A stretch of 59,052 nucleotides of DNA from Candidatus Bathyarchaeota archaeon. Lineage in GTDB: Archaea; Thermoproteota; Bathyarchaeia; Bathyarchaeales; Bathycorpusculaceae. The position numbers and the translations under genes are program-made. The stretch lies in contig JADGNF010000045.1 in assembly GCA_017883615.1 (NCBI GenBank), positions 1-59,052 on the forward strand, written 5' to 3'. This document shows, piece by piece, positions 15,142 through 23,638 of the stretch (its first letter is position 1; every line of letters begins with the position of its first letter). Below the pieces are notes generated by a model. That model was not told the origin of the DNA. It did not search any database and was given only the letters and a program-made list of their open reading frames with translations.

Positions 15142-18100
15142 TTAGTTTTCTTTGGGTGTTTTCTCTTTTTGTGGTTTTTGTTCTTCGGTTTTCTGTGATT
15201 GTTGTGGTCGGGAGAGTTTGTAGGGCCACCAGTTTGCTTTTTGTGCGAGTCCCATCAGGGAAGGTACGAAGAAGAGGATGACGACGCTTACGTCTATGAG
15301 GATAGCGGCTGCGACGGCGAGGCTGATTTCTTGTAGGATTGCAATGTTGGTTATTAGCAGTGAAGCAAACACGGTGGCAAGTACGAGTCCAAGGCAAAGG
15401 ATTGTTACCCAGATTTTTTCGATTGCGGTTGTGATGGCTTCGTTGTCAGATTTGCCGTTGAGGACTTCTTCGCGGATGCGTGTGACAAAGAAGATGTCGT
15501 AGTCGATTCCGACGCCAAGCATAGTTACAACCACGAAGAGCGGCGCAAAGTCCAGTATGGGCAAGTTGAGGCCGAAGTAGAATATGAGCGAGATTATGGC
15601 TAAAGAGAAGACTACGCTGCAAAGTATCGTGATGATAAGTCGGACGGGGGTGAAGGCTGAGCGGAGCTGGAAAAACAAAATCAGGTAAACCGCGACCGAA
15701 AGAATAATGACTACTTCGGGAAGCAGGTTTGCCATGAACGCTTGGCTGTCATAGGTTGATTGGGTTTGTCCTCCAAAGTAAACGGTTGTGCCGTTTACGA
15801 GGGGCAGCTTGTCGATGTTTTTCTGCATTGCACGCAAAGAGTCAATAGCTGCTTGGCTCGCAGCTGAACTGGAAAGGCCTACAGTAATGATCGCGGTCTT
15901 GTTGTCTTTTCCGATTGTTGAGAACATTTGGCTTTCATATTGAGTTCGGAGGGGCTCAGACATGTTCTCGATGGTTGAGTAGTCGAATGCGTTTCCGAAG
16001 GGTCGAGTTGGACCTGTAACGATATTGACGCCTTTGGAAGTTGCGGCGGCAGAGGCTATTTGCTCAAGTTGGTTTAGTAGGGTTTGGTTAAATTGGTTAT
16101 TTCCGTAAGTTATCTGGGTAGGCGTGGTTACAACAATTGAGGTTGGTGCTATTGTTCCGGTGCCGAAGCTTTCTGCTATTACCGTGAGTCCCTGATTGCT
16201 TGGGAAATTGGGTATAAGCTTTAGAAAATCATCCCCAAGAGGCGTGTTATATGTGACAAAGAAGGCGCCTAAAGCTACCGCGCTGATGAGGATTACGATT
16301 GGGACTTTCCGTTTTAGTGTACCTTGAGCAACTCGTCTCAGTATGTTTTTGCTTGGACCCGATTTTGCTTTGGTTTGCCTGTTTAAGCCTGGCCAGAAAA
16401 TCTTGTCGCCTAAAGCAATCTCAAGAGCTGGGAGCAGCGTTAATGATGCTGCAAGTAAAATCGAAACACCCAGCGCTATCGCGGTCCCGACGTCGCTGAA
16501 CAAGGGCACGTTTGCAGCTGCCATAACAATGTAGGCGACGATTACGGTTACGCCAGCTGTTAGGACTGCTTGACCAGCCCACTTAATTGAGATGCCCACG
16601 CTTTCCTTGGTGGATTTGCCTTGCTGTCTTTCTTCTCTTGTTCGTCTCAATTGCAGTACCGCGTAGTCTACGGCGAGACCCAGCATCAGTAGGACGGTTA
16701 ATGTTGGCGTGAGAAAAGTGATGTTTCCATGACCTACTTCGACTACAGCAACATAGATGGACGAAAGAGCTACTGATACTGAGACGCCGCCAAGCAAAAC
16801 AGGAATCAAAGCCGCCACCGGCGACAAAAAGAGCAAACCAACGATTAAAAGAGAAATTGCGATGCCTGGTCCGACAGTGACTTCAAAAGCAGGCAAAAAC
16901 GCCTTCTCAACGTCTTTTGATAAAACTGGGCCACCTGTTACGTAAACTGTGCCGAAGTTTGGTAATCCCGAATCTTGCACGTCTGACTCTATTTGAGTAA
17001 TTGTGTTGGTGTCTGGTGTGGATGAGAAGCTGAGAATAATCAGCATCGTATCGTTGTTTGAATTGACAAAGTTCCCTGTCAATGCCTTTGAGGGCAAGTA
17101 CGGATATTCTTGGTAAGGTTGGGTTGAAATCATGTTTTGGATTGCGTGGTCTATGTCGGTGACAGTTGCGTTGGGCGAAAGCCCCGAAAGAATGTTTTGT
17201 AAGGCGGTGCCGTTTACGGAAAAGAGGGGTGAATCAGAAAAAGTGGTTTGAGTAGCACTTGAAACAAGTGTGCACGCCAAGTCCCATGCTTGATTCTCAG
17301 TGGGTGTTGAGCCGAGTTGGTAAGCGAGTTGAATTAGCTGAGAAACTGGGAAACCTGCGCCTGAATTGGTCATGTTGGCATAGTTAGCTTCAAAGAGGGT
17401 TAATGTGTAGTTTCCCAATGTCTCGTTTGAAGGCGATGGACCGAAACTGTAAAGTTTGTTAACTAGGTTGGTTGGCGAAGTGCCCAGAGAAGAGGAAAGT
17501 TCTGGGGGGATGCCTGCTGCCACGGTTAAAATTGTCAAGTTGGTTACTGCCTCAGGTTGGTTCCAAGAGGTAACGTTCAAACCGAACCCAACTGCAGCCA
17601 CCATTTGGCTTGTCTGCGCGTCAAGCTGCGGACTAGTCAGGAACGCTGAGACTGATTGGTTTACAGCAAAGGCTTCGCGGTCGATAACCGAGGTGCTGCT
17701 TGGAAGCGTTTGGAAAGTTGCATTCCAGACATTGAAGAAGGTTGAGTAATATGCTATGGATTGGGCGTCGCTTCCGAAATTGGAGGTCACGCTGAACGTG
17801 GTGGCGTTTGCTTGAACATTAGCAAGGTGTGGGTCTGTTACGCCTTGGGCTGTGATTCCCTGCCAGACCCCGACAAATGTTGCCGGTACCCCGTAGACGA
17901 GTTGGGCTGTTTGGTTGATGCCGATTTGTAGTTGGAACAGGTTTGTGCTTAATGTGGACAGGTTCTGCTGCAAAACATACAAGCCTGAATTAAGTGTGAT
18001 TATGTTGGATTCAAGGCTCGCCGTCTGCGCAATTATGTCAGGTAACGATGAGCTAAGGAGACTCGCTTCTAACGAATACAAACTGGATGTTCCGGTGTAA

Positions 18101-18441
18101 TTAGCGATTTTTTTGTCGTTGGCTAAGGTGTCGTTGAGTTTAAGTATACTTTGCTTTAAGGAATCAGAATATACGGAAGCGCCCTGAAGGACGACAAGCA
18201 CGCTGCTGCCTCCGGTACTGTTGGATGAGCTGGGAAACTGAGCGTGTACTATGTTGGCGGCTTTTTCGGCTTCGCTGTTGGAAGGCGCCCCGAACCCGCC
18301 GGTTAAGTCGTAGGAGACGGCCGAGAAGAAGCTTGGGATGAATACGAGCGAGACCACAACTGCAACCACCCACGCTCCAATGATCCAGCGGTACCGCTTT
18401 TGGATGAAGCCGTTTAGTGAATCGAAAAATGATCTTGGCAT
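15142..18441 (-). CDS. MMPL/RND-family membrane transporter, 1099 aa
   Basis: The protein has the duplicated RND layout: helix 1 at about 18-38, a very large outer domain of about 440 residues, a five-helix bundle, a second outer domain, then another five-helix bundle. Each bundle carries the MMPL-type segment with an acidic pair region (TVLLMLGLAVDYAVL and VVTMLGVGIDYDIFFVTR). The first outer domain contains a Leu/Ser/Asn-rich helical stretch (about residues 130-175) that may form a coiled coil. Such proteins export lipids or hydrophobic compounds using ion gradients. The tail (about 25 residues) is Lys/Glu/Gln-rich. Start is ATG 18441, and the 208-base gap behind it is shared with the divergent HTH gene. 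Confidence 0.93.
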   Translation of the reverse strand: MPRSFFDSLNGFIQKRYRWIIGAWVVAVVVSLVFIPSFFSAVSYDLTGGFGAPSNSEAEKAANIVHAQFPSSSNSTGGSSVLVVLQGASVYSDSLKQSILKLNDTLANDKKIANYTGTSSLYSLEASLLSSSLPDIIAQTASLESNIITLNSGLYVLQQNLSTLSTNLFQLQIGINQTAQLVYGVPATFVGVWQGITAQGVTDPHLANVQANATTFSVTSNFGSDAQSIAYYSTFFNVWNATFQTLPSSTSVIDREAFAVNQSVSAFLTSPQLDAQTSQMVAAVGFGLNVTSWNQPEAVTNLTILTVAAGIPPELSSSLGTSPTNLVNKLYSFGPSPSNETLGNYTLTLFEANYANMTNSGAGFPVSQLIQLAYQLGSTPTENQAWDLACTLVSSATQTTFSDSPLFSVNGTALQNILSGLSPNATVTDIDHAIQNMISTQPYQEYPYLPSKALTGNFVNSNNDTMLIILSFSSTPDTNTITQIESDVQDSGLPNFGTVYVTGGPVLSKDVEKAFLPAFEVTVGPGIAISLLIVGLLFLSPVAALIPVLLGGVSVSVALSSIYVAVVEVGHGNITFLTPTLTVLLMLGLAVDYAVLQLRRTREERQQGKSTKESVGISIKWAGQAVLTAGVTVIVAYIVMAAANVPLFSDVGTAIALGVSILLAASLTLLPALEIALGDKIFWPGLNRQTKAKSGPSKNILRRVAQGTLKRKVPIVILISAVALGAFFVTYNTPLGDDFLKLIPNFPSNQGLTVIAESFGTGTIAPTSIVVTTPTQITYGNNQFNQTLLNQLEQIASAAATSKGVNIVTGPTRPFGNAFDYSTIENMSEPLRTQYESQMFSTIGKDNKTAIITVGLSSSAASQAAIDSLRAMQKNIDKLPLVNGTTVYFGGQTQSTYDSQAFMANLLPEVVIILSVAVYLILFFQLRSAFTPVRLIITILCSVVFSLAIISLIFYFGLNLPILDFAPLFVVVTMLGVGIDYDIFFVTRIREEVLNGKSDNEAITTAIEKIWVTILCLGLVLATVFASLLITNIAILQEISLAVAAAILIDVSVVILFFVPSLMGLAQKANWWPYKLSRPQQSQKTEEQKPQKEKTPKEN

Positions 18442-18618
18442 TAGGCATTACTCCGGTTGTAATAGCCAATACGGCGTGTTTCGGTTAGTAATATACTTAG
18501 AGATTTGTGGATCTTGCATTTGATGGTCAAACTCTTTTTTAATTTAACGTGTTGGTTCCGTTCATAAGTAATGGAGCCCTCAGATTAACATTGTACCGAG
18601 CATACTCGGCTCCAAAAA

Positions 18619-18627
18619 AGTATATCT
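18619..18627 (+). promoter_or_regulatory. TATA box for a leaderless transcript of the HTH-10 gene
   Basis: AAGTATATC ends 22 bases before the ATG at 18650, so transcription should start at or next to the start codon and make a leaderless message, a common archaeal arrangement. Confidence 0.5.
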
Positions 18628-18649
18628 TGAAGTCCGCAAAATCTTTCAC

Positions 18650-19312
18650 ATGCGACGATTAATCCTTGAAGTTCCTGAAAAAGAAATAACTAAAATCGGC
18701 ATAGAAGTGCCGGCAGTCCAAAAAATAAAATCGCTAGAACTACTGTATTTTCTTAGGCAGGACAAAGACGAATTTGCCGCCATAGCACAAGTAGAATTCA
18801 AAGACTCAACCACAAAAGTGGAAGAGTTACTTGCCAGCGGTTTGCTTATTGAATCACAAGTTCTGGAGCAGCAAAAAAAGGGTGTCTACACAGTTTTTAT
18901 GCGGGGCGGTCCAAGTTTATCTTCGGTTTTAAACTCGATTGGAGCAGCTAGTGGTTACTTGTTTCCTCCAGTAGGCATCAGCGATGGCAAAATTAAATTT
19001 TCGTTTCTTGGCAGCGAAGGGCAAGTTCGTGAATTTCTTGAAAAGGTGGATGCGACAGGAATTCGCTACAGAGTGGTTATGCTTGCAGACGCAGATTTTT
19101 CGCCTATTTCGCCGCTTAACCATTTAACGGCGAATTAGCGGGAAGTTCTAATCACTGCATATAAACTGGGCTATTATGATATTCCTAGAAAAATAAATTC
19201 TGATCAGTTGGCTGAGAAACTTAGCGTTGTGAATTCTACTTTGGTAGAGCATTTGAGAAAAGCTGAACAACGCTTGCTTGCGTACGTCATAGAGCAACGG
19301 GCTGGATCTTAA
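18650..19312 (+). pseudogene. HTH-10 (bacterio-opsin-activator-like) regulator interrupted by an amber codon
   Basis: The frame from ATG 18650 reads 162 codons to TAG 19136-19138 and then continues in the same frame for 58 more codons to TAA 19310-19312. The part after the amber codon (REVLITAYKLGYYDIP, then DQLAEKL and TLVEHLRKAEQRLL) is a complete HTH-10 DNA-binding domain, and the residues just before it (LTAN) match the usual LT-x-x-Q-R-E-V-L entry, so TAG most likely replaced CAG (Gln). Without read-through the protein loses its DNA-binding domain. The first 162 residues form the usual ligand or dimer domain. TAG ends several intact genes here, so the code is not globally changed. Confidence 0.85.
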
Positions 19313-19408
19313 TTCGGTGAATGCCCGCAGATAACCAACTATCTAGACCATGCCCTTTTCTGTTATTTCAAACAACAATCACACAACGTTAATAACTCAA
19401 TAGACCTT

Positions 19409-20071
19409 TTGAGATGTGGATGTGAGCTTTTGTCAGTTCCGCTTGACATTGTAAATGCGTTACATAATGCGTTTCGTCGTGATAGTTTTCAGATCGACGA
19501 TTTAGTCTTCAAAATTGCACGTAACGGGGGGGATTTAACTGCCGCGTTAGATCGGTTTCATGTTCTGGGCGAGGTTCTGGATTATCATGCTCAAGGCGAA
19601 GAGTTTGCGGTTTTCCCCGCGGTCGAAAACATAGCGCCGCTTGTAGCCAAAGCCTACATCATGGATCACCGTGAGCTCGATAACATGGTTAGCGAGTTGG
19701 AAGTAATGCGGAAAAACCCCGACCATCTTGTAACTGCAAGGGCGACGGCTGTTCTAAATTCGCATCTGAGAGTTCATTTGGACAAGGAAGATGCTCACCT
19801 GTACGCGATTCTAAAAGAGCATGCAACTGTGGGTGAACAGGCTTCTATCGTTGGCCAAATGTCAAGAAAAGTGCCTCCGGATAAATTTCCAATGCTGGTT
19901 CAGTGGATGTTTCCCTTGCTTGACTTTGAAGATCAACTTTTAGTTACGAAGGGTTGGATGACTTTGATGCCGCCGCCGGTGTTTGCGAACGTCAAACCCC
20001 TGATAAAGAAGAGTGTTTCTGAAAACTGGATTGAACTAGCTAGGCGAATCCCAGAACTGAATACAACTTGA
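19409..20071 (+). CDS. Hemerythrin-like HHE domain protein, about 213-220 aa
   Basis: The protein has the four-helix hemerythrin fold with metal-binding residues: H in NALHNAF, H and E in DYHAQGEEFAVFP, H in MDHRELD, and H and E in LRVHLDKEDAHLY. Such domains bind a di-iron centre and act in oxygen or NO sensing, iron storage or repair of iron centres. The start may be TTG 19409 or TTG 19430; the second has a GGATGTGAG stretch just before it. It follows the broken HTH-10 regulator by 96 bases on the same strand. The C-terminal 60 residues (PMLVQWMFPLLDFEDQ) look like an extra helical region seen in other archaeal members. Confidence 0.85.
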   Translation: MRCGCELLSVPLDIVNALHNAFRRDSFQIDDLVFKIARNGGDLTAALDRFHVLGEVLDYHAQGEEFAVFPAVENIAPLVAKAYIMDHRELDNMVSELEVMRKNPDHLVTARATAVLNSHLRVHLDKEDAHLYAILKEHATVGEQASIVGQMSRKVPPDKFPMLVQWMFPLLDFEDQLLVTKGWMTLMPPPVFANVKPLIKKSVSENWIELARRIPELNTT

Positions 20072-20121
20072 GATTGTCGTTTAAAAGCTGAGTTTTTAAA
20101 TAGTTCTGATTTGATTAAGAA

Positions 20122-20280
20122 TTGTACGTTCCAAGGCGTCACGTGGAAATCGAGACTTTTCCCCGGCAAATGTTTTCCAAAGTCAACTTAACTTTGTCAA
20201 GGCACGTTATGCGTTGTGGCCCTTGTTGCGTTACCTCAGATAATCCACTTTGCGTTTGTGAAACCGCTTGCATTCTTTAA
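20122..20280 (+). CDS. Possible small cysteine-rich protein, 52 aa
   Basis: A frame from TTG 20122 (or GTG 20143) to TAA 20278-20280 encodes a C-terminal cluster CGPCCVTSDNPLCVCETAC with seven cysteines in 19 residues, which would suit a metal cluster. TTTTTAAATAG around 20091-20101 would start transcription about where the TTG lies, giving a leaderless message. The 3' end overlaps the opposite-strand gene 20231-20431 by 50 bases, which lowers confidence. No family was recognised. Confidence 0.35.
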   Translation: MYVPRRHVEIETFPRQMFSKVNLTLSRHVMRCGPCCVTSDNPLCVCETACIL

Positions 20281-20431
20281 TAACTTTGTTTGCTGACAGC
20301 GGAGGGTACACGATTCCGGTTCCAATTAGCCACATGAGCTGCGGTGCCTGATTTTGCCTTGTTTCGATATAGTCTGGGCATCCGGCGCACTGATCAGGGA
20401 ACTCTTTGAAGCACATTTGTTGTACTTGCAA
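20231..20431 (-). CDS. Small four-cysteine protein, 66 aa
   Basis: The start is TTG 20431-20429, five bases after a good Shine-Dalgarno sequence GGGGAG (20442-20437 on this strand). The protein has MCFKEFPDQCAGCPDY near the N terminus and a fourth cysteine in KECKRFHKRK near the C terminus, so it could bind zinc or an iron-sulfur cluster. An A/T-rich TTTAAATAG lies upstream on this strand as a promoter. No family was recognised. It is convergent with the small cysteine-rich frame at 20122-20280. Confidence 0.55.
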   Translation of the reverse strand: MQVQQMCFKEFPDQCAGCPDYIETRQNQAPQLMWLIGTGIVYPPLSANKVIKECKRFHKRKVDYLR

Positions 20432-20620
20432 GAATACTCCCCAAATATTACTAGGCGAATTAGCTATTTAAAACAATCTTTAGTGGCAAAATGTTAAGAC
20501 GCAATGTCCCATGTTTTTCCATTAAAACAGTTTGACTGAAACGAGTTTGTTTCTCTCTCAAATGATTGGCGATTTCAGAAACTCGACTTGTCCGGAATTT
20601 TGTTCTTAAGAAAAGAAGTA

Positions 20621-20642
20621 GACTGGGAGATTTGAAACCCCG
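20621..20642 (-). repeat. Degenerate copy of the tRNA-Ala 3' end (possible attachment-site relic)
   Basis: GACTGGGAGATTTGAAACCCCG matches the tRNA-Ala T-arm and acceptor end at 21977-22000 at 20 of 24 aligned positions with a two-base gap. It lies 1.33 kb beyond the 3' end of that tRNA, the side where integrated elements leave a duplicate. The segment between holds the HD gene and a broken abrB gene. The match is short and imperfect, so chance similarity is possible. The rest of the 20432-20691 gap shows nothing else definite. Confidence 0.35.
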
Positions 20643-20691
20643 CAGCTTGGGGGGGAATTCATCCGCCCATCCTTTTTTCTGATTGCTTAAA

Positions 20692-21612
20692 CTATTTTGA
20701 GTGCACAAATTTGTCTTTTTCAACAGTGATCTTGTAGATTATTCTCTCGTCTGTTGATGGCTGCTCTGGAATAGTTTGGGCAGTGATTTCTATGTATTTG
20801 CTTGCAATGCCGCTGACAAGTTTTTTGTGCAATATCTCCCCTACTTGATAGATTCCGGCGGAATTAGTCATGTTTATGGTTATGCTTATGGGTTTGTCAA
20901 TTCCTTTTCTTATTTTTACTTCCTCTATCGACATAGCGGAGACGCAGTTGATATTCACGTTTCCCATTTCAAATGGCATTCTTCCTCTTCCTTTAGTCAT
21001 GTCGGTACCGTCGGCAACCTTCAGTAAGCTAGCTTCCAACGTGTAACTGGTGGTGGTTTCCATATGTGTGTAGATGCAGTGCAATATGAAGCCGCGAATT
21101 ATTCCCCTCTTCCGCTCTTCAGGATATACTTGAGGTAAAATCCTTTCTAGAATTGGGATTGCCAATATTTCGCTGTGCAAATTATGGTCAGCCCTGTTAA
21201 CCTGGTTGCCTATGTCGTGCAATAGTCCAGATATGAGGATGATCAAATACGCATCATCTATGTCTCCGCTTTCAACAAGGTCCCCTGACTCGGTTTCATG
21301 TGCGGCTTTGACGATATCTGGCTGGACTCCGGCTGCTAGTAACAAGTCAAGCATGTGTAATGCATTTGCTGTTACAATCTTTGCGTGGACTTTACCATGG
21401 GCGTTATACTGCATTTTGGTTACTGCGATGTAGTCGGCCATGTCCCATTGGGATGACAAAAGGGGGTCGTTGCAGAGTATGTTCCAGACTTTTTTTGTTT
21501 TTGGGTGTTTGGTTACGATTTCATCGATTGTTTGTTCAGACTGTTTGAGCAAGTGTAGGTCTTCAGATTGACGCCAATCCCGCATTTCGTTTGGTGAGAG
21601 AATATTATCCAC
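20692..21612 (-). CDS. HD-domain phosphohydrolase, 306 aa
   Basis: The metal-binding HD pattern is present: H in AHGKVHAKIVTA (about 72-76), the HD pair at 132-133 in SGLLHDIGNQ, further histidines in FILHCIYTHME, and D at about 201 in KVADGTDM. HD proteins hydrolyse nucleotides, cyclic dinucleotides or (p)ppGpp-like compounds; the extra C-terminal beta domain of about 90 residues suggests a dedicated sensor or oligomer role. Start is GTG 21612-21610. It lies between the tRNA-Ala gene and its degenerate repeat, so it may be cargo of an old integration. The substrate is unknown. Confidence 0.85.
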   Translation of the reverse strand: MDNILSPNEMRDWRQSEDLHLLKQSEQTIDEIVTKHPKTKKVWNILCNDPLLSSQWDMADYIAVTKMQYNAHGKVHAKIVTANALHMLDLLLAAGVQPDIVKAAHETESGDLVESGDIDDAYLIILISGLLHDIGNQVNRADHNLHSEILAIPILERILPQVYPEERKRGIIRGFILHCIYTHMETTTSYTLEASLLKVADGTDMTKGRGRMPFEMGNVNINCVSAMSIEEVKIRKGIDKPISITINMTNSAGIYQVGEILHKKLVSGIASKYIEITAQTIPEQPSTDERIIYKITVEKDKFVHSK

Positions 21613-21687
21613 CCTGTATTTGTTATTGACAGAAGAGAAGATATAACGTTACCTGTTGTCCTATAACCAACGCGTCAGCGTTTCTAA

Positions 21688-21923
21688 CTATGTTCCCCGT
21701 AGTTCCTTTCGAACCTTGTGCCAGTCAGAAAGATCGGCTTTCAAATCTACATCCATTTTGTCAAAATGACTCTGTTAAGTCCGCTTTAGTAAACGGTCTT
21801 ATCTCGATTAAGTCCCCTTTGAAAACGACGATAGCCTTTTTGCCCTTAAGATACCTGTCACGCCAGTCTTTTGGTAGAATGATTCTCCCCCTTGTTGTCA
21901 ACGGTTCTTACTTCTACTTCCAA
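21688..21923 (-). pseudogene. AbrB/SpoVT-type regulator or antitoxin, two +1 frameshifts
   Basis: Joining frames by hand gives a typical small archaeal AbrB protein of 77 aa: EVEVRTVDNKG, then RIILPKDWRDRYLKGKKAIV and GDLIEIRPF, then a tail ending SDWHKVRKELRGT. To read it, one base must be dropped from the C5 run at 21887-21891 (G5 on the coding strand) and one from the A4 run at 21763-21766 (T4 on the coding strand). The start is TTG 21923-21921 and the stop is TAG 21690-21688. AbrB-fold proteins of this type are DNA-binding repressors and antitoxins. Both shifts are single-base homopolymer expansions, so assembly error is possible. Confidence 0.7.
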
Positions 21924-21971
21924 CTTTGTTATCTATAATGAAAGATTGTAGGCGTGAATGTAAAGAATTTG

Positions 21972-22048
21972 TGGTGGACTGGGGGGGATTTGAACCCCCG
22001 ACCTCTTGAGTGCAAGTCAAGCGTTCATACCAGCTGAACTACCAGCCC
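21972..22048 (-). tRNA. tRNA-Ala (anticodon UGC), CCA encoded
   Basis: On the minus strand the acceptor GGGCTGG pairs with CCAGTCC including the G3:U70 wobble that marks alanine tRNAs. The anticodon stem CTTGA/TCAAG holds loop CTTGCAC with anticodon TGC. The T arm is GGGGG-TTCAAAT-CCCCC, and A plus genomically encoded CCA end the gene. No intron is present. GCTAAATATC about 35 bases upstream could serve as TATA box. The terminase pair lies upstream and the HD island downstream. Confidence 0.97.
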
Positions 22049-22180
22049 TCGAGTTCGGTTCTGCAGAGATAGAATAAGGCATGATATTTAGCTTTTGTCC
22101 GCAAACGCGACTGCCGGTTATCTAAATAAAGAAAAAAAGAAAAATTGATTGGACTTTTGCTGTTGTTCAGTTTGCTCAAA

Positions 22181-23638
22181 TCATCTTGGGACGATCGCAA
22201 GGAATGGTTCCGGTTGCATTTCTACGGTTCCGTAAATTGCTAAGGCTATGCTCCAAAATACGTCGTCGTGGGTGCCGCTTGCGTGTGAAAAGCCGATGTT
22301 CGCGTCTTTTCTTAGCTGATAGCGTTCGACGTTGAGTTCGGTACATATGTCGCCTCGGTAAGGGCGTTCCCAGTTTGTTAGGGGGTAGTAGAATTGGTGG
22401 CTTGACATACGTTGCTTTAGCAGGCTTGCCATTTCGCTTTTGCGCGGAACGCTAAAGTTTACGCCTTCTGCGTTGTCTAGGCCTGCAGTTTCCATGTCGG
22501 CAATTATGCTGGGGCCCTCGCGGGTGTAGTCTATGCGGATTTTTTCGAAACTGCCCCAGTGATCCTGAAGCAACTTTATGAAACCCAAAACATGCGCGTA
22601 AGTTGTAGGATGAGGGAAAATCTTCAGAAACCTCAGATAAAGTCTGTCATTAACGCTTTCAACGACGCTAAAGACGCAGTAATCTCGGGTTTGAGCAAGA
22701 TCTAAGCCCGCAAAAAACCTTCCTGAATAGCTCTTCTCCTCATCGTATTCTTCAAGGTCCACTCCGCAACTTTTTGCGGTGCCAACGCAGGAAACAATTA
22801 GGCTTTGGGGCAACCAAACATCCTCATCTTCAGCCCACTCTGCTTCCATCTCTCGCCGCCAACGTGCCTGGTCATCACCAAACTGTCGCCTTATGCGCTC
22901 AATCATCTGCGGATTCAAAAGTCCCAAAGGATCCAACGCTTTCTCCCAACTAAAATGATGCCGCACAAAATCCGAGTAATCTTTGTGATTGCACATCTTC
23001 CAAAACAAAGAATCGCTATTAAACGGCGTGCTGCTCGCAATTAACTTCCCATTTGTGGTGCCCAAGATAAACAGGATGGCGTCATACAATTCTTCATCTC
23101 CCGCAGTAAAGTTGGTCTCGTCCCACCAGAGCCTATGAAATGTGTTGCCCCGGATTGTATCAGAGTTGTTTGGGAAGGCTTCGATGACGGAGCCGTTTTT
23201 GAAGCTGATTCGGGTCTTTTGGATACTACAGCTGCCCGGGGGAAGGTTGCGGCAAAAACTGGCTACCCGACGCAGGTTCAGTTTGGTTTGGCGCCAACTT
23301 GGACCAATAAACCCAACATTAAGGTCTGGGTTTTCATAGGCATCTTGCAAAAGCAACCCGCCAATCGAGGTGCTCTTGCCAGTTTGTCTTGGCCAGCGCA
23401 CCGCGAGAAACTGATTTTGCTTATACAGCTGCGCAAGTTCAAGCTGATACGCGAAGGGTTTTAGGCGGCAAACGTCGACAAAGAATTTGGTGGTGTCACT
23501 TTTAACTTCTTCAACTTTGGAGTACTTCGCCGCAACGTAAGCCTTGAAATCCTCCCGAAGTCCGCTTCTTTGTTTCAGGACCTCGTCTGGGCGAAACCTT
23601 CGGGAGCTATTTTGTTTGCTTGGCTCTTTCGTTCGCAA
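22181..23638 (-). CDS. Terminase large subunit-like protein (ATPase-nuclease), 485 aa
   Basis: The protein has the two-domain layout of viral DNA-packaging motors. The ATPase part has Walker A RWPRQTGKST (81-90) and Walker B RLWWDETNF with D173-E174. The C-terminal part is an RNase H-fold nuclease starting GLDLAQTRDY (D313), with further acidic residues (RIDYTREG and THDD). Length is close to that of viral large terminases. The start is TTG 23638, inside the end of the preceding small-subunit-like gene, implying coupled translation. No portal, capsid or tail genes are nearby, so this is either a remnant provirus or a cellular, reused packaging enzyme. Confidence 0.85.
   Translation of the reverse strand: MRTKEPSKQNSSRRFRPDEVLKQRSGLREDFKAYVAAKYSKVEEVKSDTTKFFVDVCRLKPFAYQLELAQLYKQNQFLAVRWPRQTGKSTSIGGLLLQDAYENPDLNVGFIGPSWRQTKLNLRRVASFCRNLPPGSCSIQKTRISFKNGSVIEAFPNNSDTIRGNTFHRLWWDETNFTAGDEELYDAILFILGTTNGKLIASSTPFNSDSLFWKMCNHKDYSDFVRHHFSWEKALDPLGLLNPQMIERIRRQFGDDQARWRREMEAEWAEDEDVWLPQSLIVSCVGTAKSCGVDLEEYDEEKSYSGRFFAGLDLAQTRDYCVFSVVESVNDRLYLRFLKIFPHPTTYAHVLGFIKLLQDHWGSFEKIRIDYTREGPSIIADMETAGLDNAEGVNFSVPRKSEMASLLKQRMSSHQFYYPLTNWERPYRGDICTELNVERYQLRKDANIGFSHASGTHDDVFWSIALAIYGTVEMQPEPFLAIVPR

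Noticed and set aside
18650-19312. Pyrrolysine or other genome-wide recoding of TAG
   Set aside because: TAG ends intact genes here, including the Alg7-type transferase, queC, uL14 and uS8, so TAG is a working stop codon; local read-through remains possible but is not shown.
20600-20690. A second complete tRNA near 20.6 kb
   Set aside because: Only the T-arm and acceptor-end segment resembles a tRNA; no anticodon stem, D arm or matching acceptor strand can be formed.
20460-20723. An 87-residue minus-strand frame downstream of the HD gene
   Set aside because: It overlaps the HD gene end in another frame, has no ribosome site and looks like translated non-coding DNA containing the tRNA-like repeat.
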